Assembly: GCA_015227615.1 (NCBI GenBank)
Contig: JAALGZ010000014.1
Span: 930,001 to 994,000 of the forward strand
Reading direction: 5' to 3'
Length of the DNA stretch: 64,000 nucleotides
Origin: Labyrinthula sp. Ha
Taxonomy: Eukaryota > Sar > Bigyra > Labyrinthulida > Labyrinthulaceae
In this document: positions 46,450-56,030 of the stretch, in pieces
Layout: every line of letters starts with the position of its first letter
How positions within the stretch are numbered: position 1 is the first letter of the stretch
The notes under the pieces: model-generated
The model's input: only the letters and a program-made list of their open reading frames with translations
Told to the model about the DNA's origin: nothing
Database searches by the model: none
Made by a program: the position numbers and the translations under genes

Positions 46450-47418
46450 TTACAGTTTTTTTACGTAGTGTTTGTATATTTTTTGTAGAGACAATAAAGA
46501 TGTTGACGAAATTGAAATTAATTTTGCTGCGCAAATCTTTTTTAGATGTGGTTTATTTGTGTATATTTTTGAATCATCCAACTCAGCGTGTTTTGGATTG
46601 ATTCGAACAAGATTAACTTGTAGGTTGCTGTTTTTTATTGATAATAGATCACTGAATAATTTCTCTGCTTCATAACGCACAGTGATTATTCTTTTTCCCG
46701 ATCCAATTTCAATCAACACAACGTTCAGTTTTTCTTTAGTTTTCTTGGCTTTGCTTAATAGCTTTTTTTTCCAGCGGAGGTAACTTTCTTTTTCTTCCAC
46801 ATCTGCAAGAAAATCTTTGTCGTTAAAGAATAAAATTCTAGGACGAGATGATTTTGAACAATATTTACAAATTTGGCTGTTTTTTAAAGAATAATTCCAA
46901 TAGGTTTCTTTGCATAAAGATGCGCATTGCAGTTGATTAATGTTTCCGTGAATTTGTCTTACTCTTGACTTTGGGAATACTTTCAAGAAATAACCATCTA
47001 TATTTGAAGTATATATATAATAATCTTTCTTCTCTGTTGATTTTTTAGTTATGGATGAAGATCTTTTTCTCTTTTTTGTGTTTTCATCTACAACCATTGA
47101 TTTCAAGAGATAGTATCCTTCATGAGGTTTCTTCGCTTTGACATCTTTTCGATATTTAAACCAGAATGTTTCAGATACTAACTTTGAATTTTTATTTAAG
47201 TGAGCTGCAGTTAGTATTCTGAAGTTTTCCAAGTTGCTCACTTTATTATATTGATTAAATGTTTCAAACGTCTTCAACCCAGAATCTTCGCTCATCCCAG
47301 CTCCGGCAAGTATAATTACAACATCGCTTTCATAGATACAGTTTGCTGCCTTTTTGCATTGGGAATCAAAATAACTGAATAAATCAGTTTGTTTCGTGGA
47401 TTCCACCACATTATACAT
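46450..47418 (-). CDS. Sir2-family NAD-dependent deacylase, bacterial-like clade
   Basis: A single exon of 322 residues. The NAD-binding motif ILAGAGMSEDSG (36-47) matches GAGxSxxSGI. TSNIDG (137-142) stands for TQNID, and the catalytic histidine is in IHGN (157). A zinc site is expected from cysteines 165, 169, 184 and 187 (C-x3-C, C-x2-C). The later segments RPRILFFND, VVLIEIGSGKRIITVR and LVRINP match a group of long sirtuins mostly known from bacteria (RPNILMFGD..., VIEIGAG...TVR, LIRINP), rather than nuclear or mitochondrial eukaryotic sirtuins. A lysine/serine-rich insert (115-131) before the TSNID strand may be a localisation signal. The exact acyl substrate cannot be predicted. It is divergent from a candidate exon at 47498. 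Confidence 0.85.
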   Translation of the reverse strand: MYNVVESTKQTDLFSYFDSQCKKAANCIYESDVVIILAGAGMSEDSGLKTFETFNQYNKVSNLENFRILTAAHLNKNSKLVSETFWFKYRKDVKAKKPHEGYYLLKSMVVDENTKKRKRSSSITKKSTEKKDYYIYTSNIDGYFLKVFPKSRVRQIHGNINQLQCASLCKETYWNYSLKNSQICKYCSKSSRPRILFFNDKDFLADVEEKESYLRWKKKLLSKAKKTKEKLNVVLIEIGSGKRIITVRYEAEKLFSDLLSIKNSNLQVNLVRINPKHAELDDSKIYTNKPHLKKICAAKLISISSTSLLSLQKIYKHYVKKL

Positions 47419-47497
47419 GGTACGAGAGTCCTATGATTTTAGAATATACTAGACCTTGCAGATTTCAACTTTCTTACTGCAAGAGCATTTTGCAGTA

Positions 47498-47632
47498 ATG
47501 TCATTTCGTGAAGTTGGAAATTTGTTTAGAGAACTCACCAGGGATATCAAACCAGTTGGTCATTTACTGAGTCGAGATAGTATACTATCCGGGGTAAGGT
47601 ATTTAAAAGGAAATAAATCAATTATACAATAA
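47498..47632 (+). CDS. Candidate short ORF or 5' exon, 44 codons
   Basis: An ATG 80 bp from the sirtuin start, facing away. It encodes a well-formed amphipathic opening (MSFREVGNLFRELTRDIK), then a GTAAGG that could be a donor at about 47594. Read without splicing it ends at 47632. No coding continuation was found downstream, so it may be the surviving first exon of a lost gene, a small protein, or chance. Confidence 0.22.
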   Translation: MSFREVGNLFRELTRDIKPVGHLLSRDSILSGVRYLKGNKSIIQ

Positions 47633-49219
47633 TGAAAGTTTAGAATAATCCTCGAATTAAAACATTCATTATTGAGAATGAGAAATCATCGCCATCTAGA
47701 ACTCCAAGTTTCCTTAACTAAAATCCGAAAGGTTTTGGTTACTGATATTTGTGACATTTACAAGTCCTACATTATTGAATAAGATTCGATTTATTTATTT
47801 AAGATAGTTTAACCTCCCAAAGATTTTGTTTTGCACTTGTATGAAACCCATGTCTGTGCAACAGCTGGGTTTGGGGCTACATGTTATTAGATATGAATTA
47901 TAGTGAGGTGAAGTTACTTAGTGCGAGTATAGTTAATACACTAATTTTGTAGTTATTATAAGCACCGTATTTTGGAATCACAATTACTATTTAGTGAACT
48001 CAAACATAAATTCAACTTGTGACAAAAGGGTAAGAGTCTAAAGGTCTGCAAGAGACGAGCCAACGTCGAGATAAATCAGGTTTTAAGAGTATCTAAGGGT
48101 AATAAACAATAAATTGAGAGAAAATGCTACCAATTATCATTGTTGGCAAAATTTTTATTATTATAATACTCTATATATCTCTTCTAGGAGCCTTTCAGTG
48201 GCTAATTAGTGAACAGTTTCCTGGTATTATTTGGGTAGTATTAGTTAAATTTTCTGGAGATATTTGAAGCATTGTTGCTAGTTATGTGCATTATTGGTGA
48301 CAACAACGCAAAAGATTCATTTTTTTAATATTCTTTTGTTGTCACATGAAATGAAACAAGTATCAAGTGTATCTAAATACACAAACAGTAAAAACATAAA
48401 TAAGCCAAAAACTATGAAGAATTCAAACCAGCTAACTAGCTTGTTCAGCTAGAAATAAAACGTGTTACCTTTTGAAGAGGAAAATATTAAATTCTTTTTA
48501 TCGTGTAAAAAAATTTTTTGATATATTTTAATTGATAAGTACAATGAGCCCAGCTAATAAGAAAAGGCAAACACTTTGAAGTAGCTGAGGATATCATAGA
48601 CAAGAATAAAGCTCCGAGCCACTTAAAATTCCCGCAGCGGAACACTATGCAAAAAGTTCCTTTAGAATCTATTTTAGCCTAATTAAAATTTCTATTACGA
48701 CTAATCTCTACACGACCAGCAACAATGTAGTAGCCTGCTACGATGAAGAATAACATTCTCATCAAGCAAAGGTTCAATATGGAAGCGGCATGAATGCAGT
48801 AAAACATATCCTCAGAGTTAACAAGATCTTTTAGACAGTTTATTATATTCATTAGACAGTAATTTTATTTTAGGGATTCGATTGCATAAGATTTTTCTAT
48901 GAAAAGGATAAACAAACCCCAGAATTTCCAGCAAAAAGACATCTTCAAAAGATCCAATATCCAGACTTGTACTCGTATATAAATATGATTCGCATAATAT
49001 TTCCAGTAATTCAAAATAAATGGAGGAAAATTTAGCAAAAAAAATTTAGAAAATTTATGTACAATTGTCCTAGCAACGACTTTTGGTTTCACAAAATCAG
49101 CTGTAAAACTGAAACTTTAAGTCATATAATGCCATGTTGCAGGCAATAGCTGACACTATGAGATTATAATGTACAGATCAAGCATACTACACACAAGAAA
49201 AATACGTACAAGTAATATT

Positions 49220-52200
49220 GATGCTATGAGCTTGAAATCTTACCATGCAAAGAGACGTTGCATAAAATGTAGGAAATTTGGACACAAGCCGATATAATAT
49301 GCTAACGAGGATAATGTTTGTTGGAAGTATGGTAGCAAGTCTCACAAAGGGAATACTGTTCTATTCAACTCATCAGTGTAAGCAAAACAGATTTTTTCAA
49401 GAGTGATATTGTGTTGAACTACTTGATGGAAGTGAAGGCGAAGAGTCAAGCCTCGATATGCATTTAACCGCAACTTACGACACAGATAAAACCACTGCTT
49501 TACATCCAAACCGCAATATCATAAGGATGCAAATACATACCCAAAAAACAAACTACAAAATAAATCCTGTAGTTTTAGTTCTGAACAAGGTTGTATGAAG
49601 GAATTATTGAATTTTTAGATCCCACGCCACAATCCAGGTGAGAAATATCTTCCACACGACATATCAGGTGAAACCCGTGTTTCTTTATCTAAAGCCTTAG
49701 AAGAAGCCAACTCTGAACCTATAAAAGGTGACATCCATATTTCACCGGCGATAACTATAATTCATTAACTGAGACATATGCTGCATGTTCCTATGATAAA
49801 AAACAGCAAGTATTAGCAAATCTATGCTAGTAAATATAGATTACTCAATTCAAAGAGCCAAAAAGAAGGGTAATCCGTCTTGAAACAATTACACCGATAA
49901 ATATTTTGAGAGATAGAATTTTCAATCTATTCTTCCCGGAACAAATGATATAGAGAATAATTTTGGTATAATTTTATTGACTGTCTCTGCCAAGAAACCT
50001 ATGCACTACATACTTTGTCATATGAATGAAAGGTGAAAGCTTTAAATTGGGTTCAGGGAGACGATAAATCCATGCTGCATCAGATACTCAACAGGCAAGA
50101 CAACCCAGAAACATAGAAATAAAACTGTCGATTAAAAAGCGTCGAGCCTCTAAAAAATACTTACTCAGTGGGAACATATATCAAAACACCATCGGAAAAT
50201 GTCATTTCTAATATCAACTTTTAAGATATCTCTTTCTTTATCGGTAATTTTTAGGGTACTTAATTGGCATCATTATCATGAAGAAATAGAGTGTATTCGA
50301 TTTATTATCAACATTAGTTGTGAGAGCAAAGTAACTTCACGATAAGTATGTCAGATATGTTTTCAGAGACAAAGGTATATTGTTCTCAAAGTTTCATTAA
50401 TAAATTATCAGGAAGGCCTATCTACAAATATTTCCGATGAAAATTTTATACCAGAGAAGGGAAAAAGAGTCTATGAAAAGGGAAATCCATTCGAAGCGAT
50501 GAGGCCGTCACTGATACAAATAATTTGGTCTTAAAAAATAATTTTTCTGTGCAAAGTAGAGCTGCACAATCAGCAATAAGAACAAGAGAAAATATGATCA
50601 TCTGGTACAAAAGAGCATCTCAGAAAGATCCGGTTCTCAAATACAAAAAGATGTTTGAAGCTCGTGGAAATAATACTTACCATCAAAGAAAGAAACAGAA
50701 GTAATCAATTTCCGTACCATATATCTATGTGAAGATAAGGAATCGAATGGTACCATTTACATCGACTGCAAGAAAGGTAAATTCTGTAGTGCAAGGAAGG
50801 TTAAGCTTGAAGAGGTATAAATAATGAAAACTACATATGAAAAGATTTTGCAACATACGTTTAGGTAGAATACAATATTTAAACTTAAATAATCTATGAA
50901 TTTTTTCAAAAACAAATAAGAATTTAATTTAACTGAGATCACGTAAGAATAAAAAATTGAATTTTCAACCTACTAGGAAACGAAAGAACAGAAACGGACT
51001 TAGACTTACATGCATGAACAAAAAATGGTGCTGAAGACATTACAGTATATTAGCCCTCAAATAGTGCCCTTGGGAGCTCGGAAAAATTTCAGAATGTTAT
51101 CATCGGCGGAGGTAGCATCCAAGTAAGTATCAACCTCTTCATTTTTTCTTTATGCGGTTATATTAATTTTTACCTATCCCAGAAAAGATTATTGGGTGAA
51201 TTAATTTTGGAACTAGTTAGTCTGCAGGGGAGCCGCGCCTAATAAATAAAAGCAGCCATTGGTAGCTACGGCTACATTAGAGGTTGCTTCATTGCTATTT
51301 TGCCTTGCGAGAGTATATAAGGTAGTGGATGTGCTCAGAGTAAAACAAACCAAAAAATATAAGTTTACCGTTAAAGTGCGATCGTGTGCAAACTATAGCT
51401 AATACGAAAAAAATATCCAATAAAACTCCAGAATCCTATGGAACAACAGCACCAGTATGTAAAATCTGCTTGTTCTTTTTTGTTGGACTATAGTTAGTAC
51501 TTGATTGAGACAATTAGATACAACAGGGTCATATTTGTACTAAACCTCAGAAAAGCCAAAAACATATCGAGCTCCCAAAAAAGCATCCAAGGAAAGAAGA
51601 CTTAGAATATATGTGAAAAAGAGTTTGAAAATAAAAATTAATAGCCGTACTAACAGAAAATGTATCTTAAAGCGGCTATTGAAGCAATGAACTGACTGGG
51701 ATTAAAGTCGATCCGAGTGACAAGTGTCTATATACTAATGATGATTGAAACGCAGAGTTTTTTCACGAATACATGGACGATGTGCTTTATAGAAGTTGAG
51801 AATAAAATAGTTAGAGTTTGGAAGAAGATGACGTGTCAAGCCTTAGAATCAAGCTCGAGTTTATTTGCAGAGACAATTGATACATTGTGTTTGAGAAAAG
51901 GGAAAACCAAGGAGTTCTACATAAATTTGAGAATATACATCGACATTTGGTTTCAGTAGTACAGGTTACGGGCACCATACTCCATTTTTTATGTATTAGT
52001 GAAAAGGAAGCTACTAAAGTTGATGCAAGAAAGCTGTTTATGGTAAGACAACATCAGCAGAATATTGGAATGTTGAACTGATTAGCGATATATTGGTGGA
52101 CAGAGGTAACTTGCATAGCTCTTACATTGACTACAAGGTTAAAAATGTTTTAGTCGATATGTTTGACGAAGTAAAAAGATATACCCTGTCAGCTGCTTCA

Positions 52201-52550
52201 GCTTATCAATAAGGGTTCAAGTTGGAAATAATCAAGTAAGAGAGCAGAATTTTGTTCATACTAAGTGATAGTTCCTACGCAAAGGAACAGAGGATTAGAG
52301 ACCTTATTCAATAAACTCATAGTCATTGAGAGCTTTATTGGCTACCGAATGAGGATAACACTACTTGGAACTCCCTCAGCTACTAAAGAAAAATATGGTT
52401 CAACTTGTTGCTCTATGAAAGATCAAAGCGTCACACTTAATATTGCAGTTGGGCTGATTCTTGAACTTGAGGATGTGGTACTGATCGATAAAAAACCTGT
52501 AATGCGTTCATGCCGGAGGCAAGTTGCAGAGTAAATAATAAAGGACTGAG
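49220..52550 (+). mobile_element. Broken retroelement, probably LTR class (fossil)
   Basis: On the plus strand near 49240-49390 are two zinc-knuckle-like cysteine/histidine motifs typical of Gag nucleocapsid. Near 51770-51781 lies a YMDD box in a reverse-transcriptase-like context. Between and after them are fragments rich in lysine and glutamine without clear frames. A TATATAAGG box near 51311-51319 in a GC-richer block could be an LTR remnant, but no partner repeat was found. The element is broken with many interruptions and is clearly old. Family (copia or gypsy) and both ends are unresolved, and the two motifs could belong to separate insertions. Confidence 0.4.
51025..51122 (+). CDS. Candidate orphan 5' exon with mitochondrial-type presequence
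   Basis: The ATG opens a peptide that looks like a matrix-targeting signal: no acidic residue until 28, basic residues spaced along an amphipathic helix, and a plausible cleavage context (ARKNFRMLSSAE). A consensus donor GTAAGT follows at 51123 and an acceptor CCCAG at 51182 (60 nt). The next exon adds only about seven residues before a stop, so the rest of the gene appears missing, perhaps truncated by an insertion, or it lies after a longer intron. Confidence 0.28.
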
Positions 52551-53118
52551 AAAAAAAATTTAAATGTGTTGTCAAATAAGTGGTTGCAAGAGAAACAACA
52601 CTTCAACATGGTGAGACTAATGCTAGCTGGCCCTATATTTTGACAAAACTGGATGGGAGAAATATTTAGAATAAGTTTGTTCAACATCACTATTTTGATA
52701 AAGGCAACATGCTGACATAAAATTGTTAAACACGGTTGGTTGTGTAAAGATTTTGTGAAAGTAGTCCACACAATACCATTGGGGTTAGGTTATTTTGTAC
52801 AGTTTGGCATCAGCATAACCAGTCAGTAAGAAGACGAAAAAAGTAAATAAAGGAGAAAAGAACTTAACAATTATCTGACATGAACCTTTCGTATGAACAG
52901 CTCTCATTCTTAATTTCATCGAAGGTACTTACTTATTTTCAATTAGCACATTAACAACGTGAAAGAAAAACCTCGCCTAAGAAAGAAAAGGCGGAGACGA
53001 AGTTGAAGGAGAGCTAATGCTTAGTAGGGCAGAAACTAAGCAATATACCAGAATACCTGTCTCGCTCCATTTTTTTTAACTCAGCATTTTAGGCACCTCC
53101 GGAAGTAGGATTCAAGCT

Positions 53119-53174
53119 TTAAGTTCTTTCAACAGCGCTCTAAGACTTAAGTCCTTTCAACAGAACTCTAAGAC
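53119..53174. repeat. 28-bp tandem duplication
   Basis: TTAAGTTCTTTCAACAGCGC plus 8 bases is repeated once directly, with three differences. It is a short local duplication without coding meaning; its length equal to the intron length is coincidental. Confidence 0.75.
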
Positions 53175-53548
53175 TTGAGCACGCATCATGATAATCTCCT
53201 CAGAAACTTTATATCAGGCAAAGATCTATAACCTCTATAGAATTATAATGAACTTGAGGGTTTTCTCTTAGAGCTTAAGATATCCAAAAGACAATCATTT
53301 GTCAAAAAAAAACTAGATCTGTGTATTAGAAACTAGAATCTGTCAGAGTCAAAACTAACAGTATTCCATTAGCACATACTACCGGTACTTAACATGAAAT
53401 AGACTCTTCCAATTAAAAATGTTCCGTTTATAATACGGTGTAAAGAACTAATGTTTATAAATTACAATTAGTAATATATTCTACAATCTGCACTAGGCAA
53501 TTACAAAAACGTGCCACAAATACCGGCAGGCAAAAAACTTTATTTTTT

Positions 53549-53866
53549 TTGAAATACGCTGCTATTTTCGTTCCAGAAAGTAAAATATTTCCCCTGGGTC
53601 TAAATATAGAAGATAAAAGGCTCAAGCTAGCACAAAAGAAAATGGGACAACTTCTACAACGGGCGAAGAAAATTGGTAATTTCCGCAACCGCAACAAAGA
53701 CAAGTTAACAGGACAGAAACTAACTAATGAGTATAAGACTTTTCGAATAAAAAAACGAAAAAGCCAGGAACTGAAACGGGCTAGTCAGTTCAATGAAGAA
53801 GAAACAACCCAGATCCTAGAGCAAACCAACAATGACTTGAAGATCAAAGGTTACCCTTCGTTATAG
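53549..53866 (+). CDS. Small basic protein, 5' end unresolved
   Basis: The frame is open from about 53444 to a stop at 53866. The only in-frame ATG is at 53642 (75 residues), while coding-like sequence reaches further up. A possible 30-nt intron at 53580-53609 (GTAAAA...AATATAG, in frame) would join VPEK to DKRLKLAQKK. The protein is lysine/arginine rich and helical (KKMGQLLQRAKK, RIKKRKSQELKRA), with an acidic EEETTQILEQ segment near the end. It suggests a nucleolar or mitochondrial RNA-associated protein, but no family is recognised. It is convergent with the mitochondrial carrier gene, 53 bp apart, which supports it being real. Confidence 0.45.
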   Translation: MKYAAIFVPESKIFPLGLNIEDKRLKLAQKKMGQLLQRAKKIGNFRNRNKDKLTGQKLTNEYKTFRIKKRKSQELKRASQFNEEETTQILEQTNNDLKIKGYPSL

Positions 53867-53919
53867 TTTTGATGAATTGTTGAAAAATTCAAGAAAAAAT
53901 AGTTCATAGATGAATAAAT

Positions 53920-54817
53920 TTAATAAGAGTAATATTTGTCTGCTAACTTCCTATATTGTTCCAGAAACAAAAACATAAAAACTGTGTGCCCACCACATCT
54001 ACTAAAATATGGGATAAACCCATTCCATAAGCTTCGCAACCCTTCTTTTTCCACAATAATCTTTATAGTTTGCACCATACTCGTATATTTATTTCGATCA
54101 GCTTGCATTCTAGTCTTGGCTGTGTCTAAAGGAAGAGTAACGAAAGAGTACACATATCCAGCCACCAAAGAACTAGCTAAATGCAAAAGTACACCTTCTC
54201 GTATGTAAAAATGTTCCATGAACATATTCTTTGAGAAATCATAGCCTCCTACTTGAAGTGCATTAACAACCATTGCTCGCGACACTGTTGCTGAACTTCC
54301 ACTCCACAATGACAGAACGCCTTCTCTTCGAACTATGTTTTTAAAGGCATCAAAAACTGAAGTGTAGGCATATTTTCCAGATTGCATTCGAACGAGAGAC
54401 ACTTCAACTGGATTAGTTATAAAACTTGCTACTCCACCTGCAGTAAGACCTGTAAGAAGACTTTGGAATCCGCTTTTGTCCGGTAAGCTGAAGACATGAG
54501 GTAAGAAAGAATATGTACTTGTGTTTTTTTCTTTTGAATAGATCAGCTATCGTTGAATATAATCCAAGACGAAGGTTTCCATATGTGAGTTGTCTCACAA
54601 CTGCGGCTTCTAATCCACCGTATAAACCGCGAAAACCGTTTTGATTCACGACGGAGCGACCCACAGAGAGAAAAGAAGACTTTTTTCCATATAACTGAGA
54701 TCTTACTTTTATCAAATCAAATGGATGAACAAGTAACCATCCGGATAGAGCTGCAGCTCCACCCGTAACGAAATTTATCCAAGCAGGCCTTCGTTTAATT
54801 TCTTTGTTCTTATTCAT
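53920..54817 (-). CDS. Mitochondrial carrier (SLC25), oxoglutarate/dicarboxylate-like, two exons
   Basis: Exons 54519-54817 and 53920-54487 give 288 residues in three repeats. Each opens with a carrier signature: PFDLIKVRSQ, PVEVSLVRMQ and PLDTAKTRMQ. The second (NPVEVSLVRMQ) is typical of the 2-oxoglutarate/malate, dicarboxylate and uncoupling-protein subfamily. The third repeat ends with an aromatic and basic tail, YRKLADKYYSY. Such carriers exchange dicarboxylates across the inner mitochondrial membrane. The ATG at 54817 is used because the frame upstream to 54856 begins with TTG, not ATG. The intron is 31 nt. Exact substrate is inferred from the signature only. Confidence 0.9.
54488..54518 (-). 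other. 31-nt intron, mitochondrial carrier gene
   Basis: On the minus strand GTACAT...TCTTCAG, 31 nt. Removal restores the frame and joins KRKKHN to LPDKSGFQSLLTG, the expected matrix loop leading to the second carrier repeat. Confidence 0.9.
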
Positions 54818-55041
54818 TTCTTTAATTTCATTGGGTAAATAATCCAAATTATCCAATTATATTCTTATTTCTTCACTATACACAGTAAGTGTTCTGAAAT
54901 TTTTATGAGATATGAATTTCACTGGTAGAGAACGCGTAACGATATCTGAATGGTAGAAAGAGATGCAAATTATGAAATATACAAGTTTAATATCAACCGG
55001 GCCTTAATTTTACCTACTTTATATATTGTAATTCATTTTGC

Positions 55042-55296
55042 CTATATTTTATGCTTGAAATATTGAGAAGCAGGTGTCAAATAAATATATACTTTCAAGT
55101 CTAGTCTCTGCAGATAGGTTTTGTCAAGGTCGAACATTGGTAAAGCACCAAATAAACTTTTTGACAGATATGTTGAGCTTGTTTTCTTTCTCTGGAGGAC
55201 GTTATTAAAATCCCATAAGTTGAAACCAGTGTAAGTGCGTTTTTTGACTAGAGGTCGCAACTGAAGGAATATGGTTTTCTGTAAGAAGACATTCAA
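55042..55296 (-). CDS. Small protein, 84 residues, presequence-like N-terminus
   Basis: ATG-initiated frame. Residues 1-22 (MNVFLQKTIFLQLRPLVKKR) lack acidic residues and resemble a mitochondrial presequence. The rest is aromatic and basic, with no recognised domain. It lies between the carrier and a further minus-strand small ORF, at compact spacing typical of genes here. It could be an organellar small subunit or a chance frame. Confidence 0.3.
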   Translation of the reverse strand: MNVFLQKTIFLQLRPLVKKRTYTGFNLWDFNNVLQRKKTSSTYLSKSLFGALPMFDLDKTYLQRLDLKVYIYLTPASQYFKHKI

Positions 55297-55441
55297 GGAA
55301 GATCGGCCGCAATTGCCCAGATTACGAACCTAAGTCCTGAAAATGGATGAAACGGAAGTATTGGCAAGTTCTTTTTTGTATCGATCATTCGTAGCCTAGC
55401 CGTCGTAAAGGACTAAACATATCTTTCCTTTAGGAAGAAAT

Positions 55442-55732
55442 TCAATGAAGAACGACAGTAATAACTAGGATTACTGACATCCATGCGGAAAAAGGAGGAA
55501 AACTAGGTACTGACTGATTCTCGTTTGTAATCGAGACGAACGAGGCTGCAAAGAAATTCATTGCAGCCACGTAATTAAAAAACCATTTTTTTTGTCTCGC
55601 TTTGGTGGGCTGAATTCTAGGGGTGTCGATTTTCCCTGCGAATGCGCCTAAGTGGAATTTTGCATATGCGCTAAGAACTCCACATAAATTTAAAAGAAAG
55701 CACATGCTAAGGTTGAAACTATGATAGACCAT
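55442..55732 (-). CDS. Small membrane protein, 96 residues, divergent twin
   Basis: ATG-initiated. A hydrophobic N-terminus (MCFLLNLCGVLSAYA), a central basic stretch (KARQKKW), then YVAAMNFFAASF and a hydrophobic C-terminus (SVILVITVVLH) suggest two or three membrane segments. It is not recognised. Its ATG overlaps the ATG of the plus-strand ORF at 55731. The two share the peptide MNFFAAS after a basic patch, from a 27-bp near-identical inverted sequence. Confidence 0.4.
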   Translation of the reverse strand: MVYHSFNLSMCFLLNLCGVLSAYAKFHLGAFAGKIDTPRIQPTKARQKKWFFNYVAAMNFFAASFVSITNENQSVPSFPPFSAWMSVILVITVVLH

Positions 55733-56030
55733 GAAGTATTATACATGTTTGGAGCCCGTGCATTTCAAGTCTCGAACTTATTTAACGCCTCAAATGAAAA
55801 ACTCCAGTTTGCGGGCTCTCATCCGTAAAAAGCCATTACTGTCTGTGGACTACCTAATGGAGGCAGTAATGAATTTCTTTGCGGCCTCTAATGTAAAGAC
55901 CGATTTGCTTTCGCATAGGTTTGACAGGGTGACTTTCAACAGTGTTAAATTTTACAAGGAAATCATAATACGGAAAATGCAACATAAGAGCGAAGAATTG
56001 AAGACTAAGCCAAACAAAGTTGGCGGTTAA
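55731..56030 (+). CDS. Small ORF, 99 residues, divergent twin
   Basis: ATG-initiated. Contains RALIRKKPLLSVDYLMEA followed by VMNFFAASNV, echoing the minus-strand twin, then a lysine-rich helical tail. No domain is recognised. The ATG overlaps that of the twin by two bases, so at most one of the two starts can be used with a normal 5' leader. Confidence 0.3.
   Translation: MKYYTCLEPVHFKSRTYLTPQMKNSSLRALIRKKPLLSVDYLMEAVMNFFAASNVKTDLLSHRFDRVTFNSVKFYKEIIIRKMQHKSEELKTKPNKVGG

Larger units (their letters stand above)
47633..53548. other. Gene desert with probable retroelement fossil
   Basis: No intact gene. It contains the broken element described at 49220-52550, a candidate 5' exon at 51025 and a 28-bp tandem duplication at 53119. 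Frames are short elsewhere. Confidence 0.45.
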
